Shown one piece after another: positions 30,635 through 35,185 of a DNA stretch of 35,185 nucleotides. The DNA is from SB15 sp964639245. Lineage in GTDB: Bacteria; Chloroflexota; Anaerolineae; Aggregatilineales; J027. Both the position numbers and the translations under genes were made by a program. The DNA lies in assembly GCA_964639245.1 (NCBI GenBank), contig CAZXCU010000031.1, positions 1-35,185 of the forward strand. The letters are read 5' to 3'. The notes below the pieces were generated by a model. That model was not told the origin of the DNA, searched no databases, and saw only the letters and a list, made by a program, of their open reading frames with translations. Numbering within the stretch: the first letter of the stretch is position 1; the number at the start of each line of letters is the position of its first letter.

Positions 30635-32557
30635 TTATTGCTCCGACAGTCGCAAATAGGCTTCATAATACTGCTGGGCTTGGGTCGCAAGGGTGGTTCC
30701 CACAAACGCATCGGGGTAGACCTGCCCGAACAATGCCCAATCTGCCAAGCGCAGCGCGTTTAACCCGTTGACGCTGTTTTTCAGATAATCCAATTTGCCG
30801 ATGATGCGGTTGTCTTGATTCGTGATGTAAGCGGCGAACATTTCCTGCGGGGTGTTGTACCCCACAATGGCATGGTCACGGCCTAAAATGCCGGTTGTGC
30901 CATAACGCAGCGCCCGTAATGCGGCATCTTCGTTAATTTCGCGGGCTTGCTGAAAGGCTTCCCATTCCATCGCCGGGTCATTGTGGTAGTCAATCCACGG
31001 TTCGAGCTTGTCAAAGCGAAAACGATGTACACCGGGATTTTTCGAGTCGATTTCAAAATAGGTGAAAAAATCGGCTTCATCGCGTTTGGAAATTAACTGA
31101 CGGAAAACATCGGCCTCAAAGCGGATTCGCATTTCACCTTCGCCCCCAGCGTTGAGCGCCTCATCTACCATGACTGCCAGTAACAGGCCTTCATCCACAT
31201 TGAGCAGTTCGGAGAGCGTATTCAGCAGCACGCCATATTGTTGATAGGCCTGTTCGACCTGAAATTCACTCTCATTGGTCGATTGGTTAGGCAGTGGCGG
31301 GGGGGCAGCGCCTTCGTTACCAAGTAATTCCTGCACCAAGCCGATTTTCTGCAAAAAAGGTCGTAAACGGTTCGGCGGTTCGTTGTCGCTGATGGGCAAA
31401 GCCGCGCACAAATTGGCATCATTCAAGGCAAAATTACCCGTGTCGGTGTTGACCCAGCCAATGCCGATGTAGTACCAGTTGAGTTCCCGACGGAAAGTGG
31501 CAATGAACGATTCACCGGGGAATAAATCGCCAAAATCGCCAGAACTGGTGACAAAGGGCTGATAGCGGGCAATGGCAGGCGCATTGACCGTGACCGTGCA
31601 GACGTTGCTATCAGGATTTAACACGACTTCGGGTGACGGCGAAGGAGTCAGGGTAGCGGTGGGAGTCAAAAAGGGTGAAGGAGTCGCAGAAGGAGTCGGG
31701 GTGGGTGAGACAAAAATGGCAATTTCCGAAATGCTGCTGACTTCCTTGTCGAGAATTTCAGCGATATTTTCCGCCAGAATCCAGCCTTCTTTTTCCCCGT
31801 TCCCGACTGTCACCAGCACAAAACGATTATCCGGCGTGCGGCGTTTGATAAACACTAGAGGATCCGATTTGGCACTTACCAGCGCCGAGTCGCGGGAAGG
31901 CAGGCGGAACACCGGCACATCCTGCGGGTTACGGACTTCGGCAGCGACATTTTCAATCACCGCCGGATTCGCGTTGTCCTCCGATAAAAACATGCTGGCG
32001 AGGACAATCACCCCCAGAATCAAAATGAGCGAAGTAATCCCCACCCCGAAAGACAGCAGTTGACGGCGTTTTTTGGATTTGCGTTTTTCGGTATAGATGT
32101 TGTCAATCATACCGACCAGACGCGATTTTTCACCCGCGTTTTCTGGCAGGCGAAACTCCACCCCCACCTGATTCAAGGCTCGCAGCAGACGCTCGTAGGC
32201 TTGGTCGGGGCTGTCGCCTGTGAAGTCAATCCACTGAAGGCGGTGGAGTTGAAAATGCAGACGGGTAGGCCGGATCATGATGGGGACGATGGGTTTGTTG
32301 TTGTCCAGAAAATAGGTAAATTCATCCTCGACGTTCCGTGAACTCATCGAGTCGGGGCTTAAAACCAGCACCATTGCCTGCGCGGATTCCAGCGCGTTTT
32401 GGATGGCGGTACTCCAGCGTTCACCCACCTCAATATCTTCTCGATCCATCCAGACATCAATCCCCACCGCCGTTAAATCTTTGGCAAGTGAATCGGCAAT
32501 TGGCGTGTCTTTGCGGCTGTATGAGATAAAAATTTTCGATTTTTTGCTCGGTGGCAT
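30635..32557 (-). CDS. TIR domain - transmembrane - SH3b - muramidase-like fusion protein
   Basis: The 640 residues combine parts rarely seen together. The N-terminal TIR domain (about 7-135) has KIFISYSRKDTPIADSLAKD, VWMDREDIEVGERW, and a candidate NADase Glu79 in RNVEDEFTYF. A basic stretch (KRKSKKRR) precedes one membrane helix (about 167-190, FGVGITSLILILGVIVLA), so the rest should be outside. Next come an SH3b-like module (about 205-262), a Pro/Thr linker (PTPTPSATPSP), and a second SH3b-like module (about 315-385). A C-terminal domain (about 430-640) resembles the DUF3380/PF11860 N-acetylmuramidase fold (LLLAVMVDEALNAGG, MRIRFEADVFRQL, DAALRALRYGTTG, LRLADWALFGQVYP). ATG 32557 is chosen over a GTG one codon earlier. 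The catalytic state of both ends is unproven. Confidence 0.82.
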   Translation of the reverse strand: MPPSKKSKIFISYSRKDTPIADSLAKDLTAVGIDVWMDREDIEVGERWSTAIQNALESAQAMVLVLSPDSMSSRNVEDEFTYFLDNNKPIVPIMIRPTRLHFQLHRLQWIDFTGDSPDQAYERLLRALNQVGVEFRLPENAGEKSRLVGMIDNIYTEKRKSKKRRQLLSFGVGITSLILILGVIVLASMFLSEDNANPAVIENVAAEVRNPQDVPVFRLPSRDSALVSAKSDPLVFIKRRTPDNRFVLVTVGNGEKEGWILAENIAEILDKEVSSISEIAIFVSPTPTPSATPSPFLTPTATLTPSPSPEVVLNPDSNVCTVTVNAPAIARYQPFVTSSGDFGDLFPGESFIATFRRELNWYYIGIGWVNTDTGNFALNDANLCAALPISDNEPPNRLRPFLQKIGLVQELLGNEGAAPPPLPNQSTNESEFQVEQAYQQYGVLLNTLSELLNVDEGLLLAVMVDEALNAGGEGEMRIRFEADVFRQLISKRDEADFFTYFEIDSKNPGVHRFRFDKLEPWIDYHNDPAMEWEAFQQAREINEDAALRALRYGTTGILGRDHAIVGYNTPQEMFAAYITNQDNRIIGKLDYLKNSVNGLNALRLADWALFGQVYPDAFVGTTLATQAQQYYEAYLRLSEQ

Positions 32558-32668
32558 CACTGCTTGTCCCTACTGCGCTGGAAACCTACTAAAAAACAAC
32601 CTTATCCTCATTATACAGGCAAGTAGTGAATTGCATGGAGAATCTTTATCAGGCTTTTACAGATGTCC

Positions 32669-32674
32669 TATAAT
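32669..32674 (+). promoter_or_regulatory. Consensus -10 box of the GNAT gene
   Basis: A perfect TATAAT lies 26 bases before the ATG. The -35 region is poor (TTTATC with an 18-base spacer). Confidence 0.45.
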
Positions 32675-32699
32675 AGGTTTTTCAAAAGGATGGACGCAC

Positions 32700-33185
32700 A
32701 TGATAACGATTGTTCCCTACGCGGCTGAACATCAACAGCAGGTGATTGAGGTCATTTTGCCGATTCAACAGTGTGAATTTGAAGTGCCGATTACCCTCGC
32801 AAAACAACCCGATTTGCTGGATATTCCCGCTTTTTACCAGACCAGACAGGGTAATTTCTGGGTGGCGCTGGCAGATGGGCGTGTGATTGGTACGATTGCG
32901 CTGGTGGATTTAGGGGATGGGCTGGGGGCATTGCGTAAAATGTTCGTGAGTGAAGCCTATCGCGGGAGTCAGTTTGGCACGGCTAAAATGCTGCTCGATA
33001 CCCTGCTGGTATGGGCAAAAACACATGGATTCCGTGAAATTTATCTGGGGACGACGGATAAATTTTTAGCGGCGCATCGGTTTTATGAGAAAAATGGCTT
33101 TGATGAAGTGGCGGTGGAGTCGCTGCCGCAGGCATTCCCGCGTATGGATGTGGATAGCAAGTTTTATAGGATTGCGGTGTCATAG
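32700..33185 (+). CDS. GNAT-family N-acetyltransferase
   Basis: This predicted acetyl-CoA-dependent acetyltransferase has an unknown amine acceptor. The 161 residues follow the GNAT pattern: N-terminal strand (ITIVPYAAEHQQQVIEVI), motif D/A strands (FWVALADGRVIGTIALVDLG), the acetyl-CoA loop MFVSEAYRGSQFGTAKMLLD, and the C-terminal KFLAAHRFYEKNGF. ATG 32700 has AAGGA 9 bases upstream and a consensus -10 box further up. Longer upstream in-frame sequence overlaps the divergent TIR-muramidase-like gene and is rejected. Confidence 0.92.
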   Translation: MITIVPYAAEHQQQVIEVILPIQQCEFEVPITLAKQPDLLDIPAFYQTRQGNFWVALADGRVIGTIALVDLGDGLGALRKMFVSEAYRGSQFGTAKMLLDTLLVWAKTHGFREIYLGTTDKFLAAHRFYEKNGFDEVAVESLPQAFPRMDVDSKFYRIAVS

Positions 33186-33225
33186 GATGGAATGGGGGAG
33201 TCGATAAGTCTACCCCCACCCCAAA

Positions 33226-33257
33226 CCCCTCCCCTAGAACGGGAGAGGGGCTTTTTT
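33226..33257 (+). terminator. CCCCTC-type hairpin acting as terminator after GNAT gene
   Basis: CCCCTCCCCT and GGGAGAGGGG form a stem with one mismatch, followed by C and six T, so this copy looks like a working terminator. It is related to the hairpins at 22429 and 22533. Confidence 0.65.
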
Positions 33258-33289
33258 CCCCGCACACTGTCTTGACCATGGGTACAAAT

Positions 33290-34273
33290 CTATTCCTGTG
33301 GGAGTGAATCGCACATACCAACCGTGCTGACAAAGGCGGCCTCCACCCAGTAAAAATTGCTAAAAGCGGGTTCGTAAATTTTGTACCACTGGGTGCTGCG
33401 CTGGGCAACGGCATAGCGCACCGTGGCAGGCGGAAAACGTCCGACATAGGTGCTGTCCGGTTGGTCATACAGCGTGTTAATCTGGGTGGTATTGTTGGTG
33501 ACACGGCAAGCACGAGTCGGGGTGGGGTCTTCCATCGGAATGGTGTCGCAGCCCGTGGCGCTGACATTCATCCCCGCGCCAATCACCCACCCTGTGACAT
33601 TCGGAACATCATATTTGACCCGAATCCATCCCCCCATATTAAAGGCCATCACGTCCATACTCACGCCGGGTTGAAAACGGGCGATAAATTCACCTGTGAT
33701 GAGTCCCGGTTCGTTGTAAATGGCCTGTACCTGCCCGGTGTTGTTGGTGACGGTGCAGGTCAAGGTTGGGGGCGGGGCGGTGACTTCCTGACAATTTGGT
33801 TCACAGAGACAGGGTGGATTTAAAACCACCGGATCGGCGGAAATCCACAAATTATGGACGGGCGTATCCGGGTAATCGATTTGATACCAGTTGTTGGTTT
33901 TGGATTTGACCTTGACCCACGCATTTTGATTCAACACGCCGACGACTGTACCTGTAGTGGTGGCTTCGCGGCGAATATTGACGGTGAAACTGCCCGCAGG
34001 CGACACCGAACAGGCTGGAAAAGGAGCGGGCAAATTGACCACATACGCGGTGCTGGCGGGTGGTGGATTGGTCGCTTGGCTGGCGGGGCGGGTTGTCGCG
34101 GTTGCGACAGAAGGTGTGGTTGGAGTGACGGTGGGCGACCCGGTGATTCGGGGTGTGACCGACACCACCGAAGGAATGGCTGTGATTCGGGCGGCGCTGT
34201 CGGACTCGCCTTGAGCCAAATTACAGGCTAGACCAGTTAGAAGGATGAAAATAAGCAGCAAATATGAACGCAT
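33290..34273 (-). CDS. SH3b-domain lipoprotein with Pro/Thr-rich linker
   Basis: This exported lipoprotein of 327 residues has the signal MRSYLLLIFILLTGLACN with lipobox Cys at about 17. A Pro/Thr/Ser-rich spacer (about 30-80) is followed by three SH3-like repeats. The first has FTVNIRREATTTGTVVGVLN, the second CTVTNNTGQVQAIYNEPG and RFQPGVSMDVMAFN, the third CRVTNNTTQINTLYDQPD and RFPPATVRYAVAQR. Such modules bind peptidoglycan or other wall ligands. ATG 34273 is preferred since AGGA lies 9 bases upstream; the ATG at 34279 is only 3 bases from it. A CLCEPNC stretch may form disulfides. No enzyme domain is seen. Confidence 0.85.
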   Translation of the reverse strand: MRSYLLLIFILLTGLACNLAQGESDSAARITAIPSVVSVTPRITGSPTVTPTTPSVATATTRPASQATNPPPASTAYVVNLPAPFPACSVSPAGSFTVNIRREATTTGTVVGVLNQNAWVKVKSKTNNWYQIDYPDTPVHNLWISADPVVLNPPCLCEPNCQEVTAPPPTLTCTVTNNTGQVQAIYNEPGLITGEFIARFQPGVSMDVMAFNMGGWIRVKYDVPNVTGWVIGAGMNVSATGCDTIPMEDPTPTRACRVTNNTTQINTLYDQPDSTYVGRFPPATVRYAVAQRSTQWYKIYEPAFSNFYWVEAAFVSTVGMCDSLPQE

Positions 34274-34367
34274 AAGCATGATTCCTTTTGGAGTTAGTCC
34301 ACCGAATTGCTCCAAAAGTTCCATGCAATCCAAAAAGGGCGCTCAGATTGCATGGGGTGGAGTGAGA

Positions 34368-34643
34368 CTAAGCGTAAAATTCGTATTTTTCGCTGATGTT
34401 AAACCCAACGGGTGGAGCAGTCACCATGCTCTGCGTTTCGGCTTGGGTGTCCTGCATAAATTGGGCAATATGCTCATCGGTTTCCCATTCGACCAAGAGC
34501 GTGACAAAATTCGGGTCTTCGAGATTGCGATAAACGGTGGTGCTGACCATCCCGTACTCACGCCCTCTGTCGAACATTGCTTGTGCGCCGGAAATGAAAT
34601 CCTCAAAATCGCGCAGATGAAACTGTACCATGCCGTAAATCAT
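34368..34643 (-). CDS. Small ABM/dimeric alpha-beta-barrel protein
   Basis: The 91 residues fit the antibiotic-biosynthesis-monooxygenase or stress-responsive dimeric barrel pattern: strand MIYGMVQFHLRDFEDF, helix SGAQAMFDRGREYG, strand TTVYRNLEDPNFVTLLVEWE, then helix DEHIAQFMQDTQAE. Many such proteins act on small aromatic or quinone molecules, and others only bind ligands. A GGGAG Shine-Dalgarno is 7 bases before the ATG. No catalytic residue can be assigned. A short palindrome lies upstream. Confidence 0.72.
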   Translation of the reverse strand: MIYGMVQFHLRDFEDFISGAQAMFDRGREYGMVSTTVYRNLEDPNFVTLLVEWETDEHIAQFMQDTQAETQSMVTAPPVGFNISEKYEFYA

Positions 34644-34680
34644 GCTATTTCTCCCAAAAAATTGTGGACGATGACTTCAT

Positions 34681-34694
34681 GATATTACAATATC
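34681..34694. promoter_or_regulatory. Palindrome GATATT-AC-AATATC upstream of the ABM-like gene
   Basis: Perfect 6-base arms flank AC, about 38 bases upstream of the start codon. It could be an operator. It is AT-rich and short. Confidence 0.35.
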
Positions 34695-34724
34695 GGGACA
34701 TTGGATGAATGGGAAAAATATCAC

Positions 34725-34752
34725 AAAAAAACAGGGCATGTGCGCCCTGTTT
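34725..34752 (-). terminator. Terminator of the right-edge leftward gene
   Basis: On the minus strand ACAGGGC/GCCCTGT (arms 34750-34744 and 34737-34731) is followed by T-run (complement of 34725-34730). It sits just past 34755, the end of the shifted-frame extension, which supports that as the original gene end. Confidence 0.88.
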
Positions 34753-34754
34753 GC

Positions 34755-34952
34755 TTAGGTGGGGGGTAGATCCCGACTCGTTTTTTTCTTCTTTTTAGGT
34801 TTGCGTTTTTGAGTTTTGCTTTCTTCCGGCTGGCTGCTGCCAAACGGCGAACGAAAACGGTTAAAGTTGGAACGTCGGAAGGGCGGGCGAGACTGCCCGA
34901 AACGGGATGCGCCAAAACGATGGCTAGGCCGCCGCCCCACCACCCGTGTATC
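34755..34952 (-). other. Likely +1-frame C-terminal extension of the right-edge gene
   Basis: In the +1 frame relative to the gene ending at 34951, the sequence stays open from 34988 to a stop at 34755-34757. From the TTT TGA junction it continues DTRVVGRRPSHRFGAS, then RRSNFNRFRSPFGSSQ, and a Lys-rich end (KRKPKKKKKT). It is basic and low in complexity, like disordered tails. There is no good start codon of its own, only GTG 34943 without a Shine-Dalgarno, and the terminator lies right after its stop. It therefore reads best as the tail of the upstream gene. Confidence 0.5.
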
Positions 34953-35185
34953 AAAAGGGGAACGTAGGAGGGAATCGGTCTTCCCATCCTACGTTCGCCT
35001 CCTCTTTTTCAATGTACGCCAGAATAAAGTCGTCAATGTGACCTTTTTCCATCACCTCTTTGACTTGCACGGTGCGAACGTTGGTACGCATGTCACGAAT
35101 AAACCGTTCGGCCTGTTTTTCGAGGCTGTACGTCCGAACCACGGTATGTTTTTCATTGGGCGGGGCATTGCGGCGGCCTTCGTCA
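34951..35185 (-). CDS. Unrecognised protein, C-terminal part (5' end outside window)
   Basis: The frame is open to the right edge and reads DEGRRNAPPNEKHTVVRTYS, then LEKQAERFIRDMRTNV, VQVKEVMEKGHIDDFILAYI, and ends in FPF at TGA. It is charged and helical, with no recognised motif. A GTG at 35142 could be an internal start, but the open frame upstream looks coding too, so the gene probably begins outside the window. The final codons TTT TGA form a possible slippage site into the extension described separately. The product is unknown. Confidence 0.6.
   Translation of the reverse strand, partial: DEGRRNAPPNEKHTVVRTYSLEKQAERFIRDMRTNVRTVQVKEVMEKGHIDDFILAYIEKEEANVGWEDRFPPTFPF

Noticed and set aside
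20844..32557. The TIR genes as a Thoeris or CBASS defence locus
   Set aside because: No ThsA-like, SLOG, cyclase or typical effector gene is present near either TIR gene.
34721..34987. An 88-codon minus-strand open frame at the right edge
   Set aside because: It runs through the strong terminator at 34725-34752 and has no good start. The alternative +1-frame tail fits the terminator position better.

Overview
The window looks like a chromosomal contig from a Chloroflexota bacterium, probably Anaerolineae-like. This is inferred from gene content, not from a marker tree. The clues are a very large membrane glycosyltransferase-like protein fused to NHL repeats behind a sigma/anti-sigma pair, SH3b lipoproteins with Pro/Thr-rich linkers, and an FmdB zinc ribbon with a low-complexity tail. 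No transposase, integrase, phage gene, tRNA, rRNA or CRISPR array was seen.

Region 1 (1-2674) holds the 3' end of infB with a clear terminator, then a soluble orphan PAS-GAF histidine kinase with a good sigma70-type promoter.

Region 2 (2718-20734) is a large divergent catabolic island. Leftward from about 11.6 kb runs a compact ten-gene unit: two ABC solute-binding proteins (one without a signal peptide), two sugar-type permeases, a VOC protein, a 4-oxalocrotonate-tautomerase-like protein, a RhaM-like mutarotase, and E2, E1-alpha and E1-beta of a 2-oxoacid dehydrogenase. It ends at a terminator. Rightward run a GntR/FCD regulator, a fumarase-superfamily lyase, a COG3618 lactonase-type hydrolase, a Gfo/Idh/MocA oxidoreductase and an SDR, closed by a strong terminator. 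A second unit follows: a FadR-type regulator, an uncharacterised Cys-containing 330-residue protein, a class III aminotransferase and a core MetE-like zinc protein. The likely theme is import of a sugar or sugar-acid-like compound, anomer conversion, oxidation, lactone hydrolysis, cleavage, and oxidation of the resulting 2-oxoacid. The substrate is unknown. The ABC ATPase and the E3 subunit are not in the window.

Region 3 (20735-28945) holds a TIR-FGE-like fusion, a repeat-rich intergenic stretch, and the leftward ECF sigma / anti-sigma / 1720-residue glycosyltransferase-NHL operon. Region 4 (28946-35185) holds an FmdB protein, a cytochrome P460-like lipoprotein, a TIR-transmembrane-SH3b-muramidase-like protein, a GNAT acetyltransferase, an SH3b lipoprotein, an ABM-like protein, and the end of an unrecognised gene with an apparent +1 frame break.

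The most unusual items are the TIR-TM-SH3b-muramidase-like architecture, the island with its tandem-heptad control region, the unknown protein at 17374-18366, and a 55-bp double-hairpin repeat present three times, one copy lying between the sigma and anti-sigma genes.
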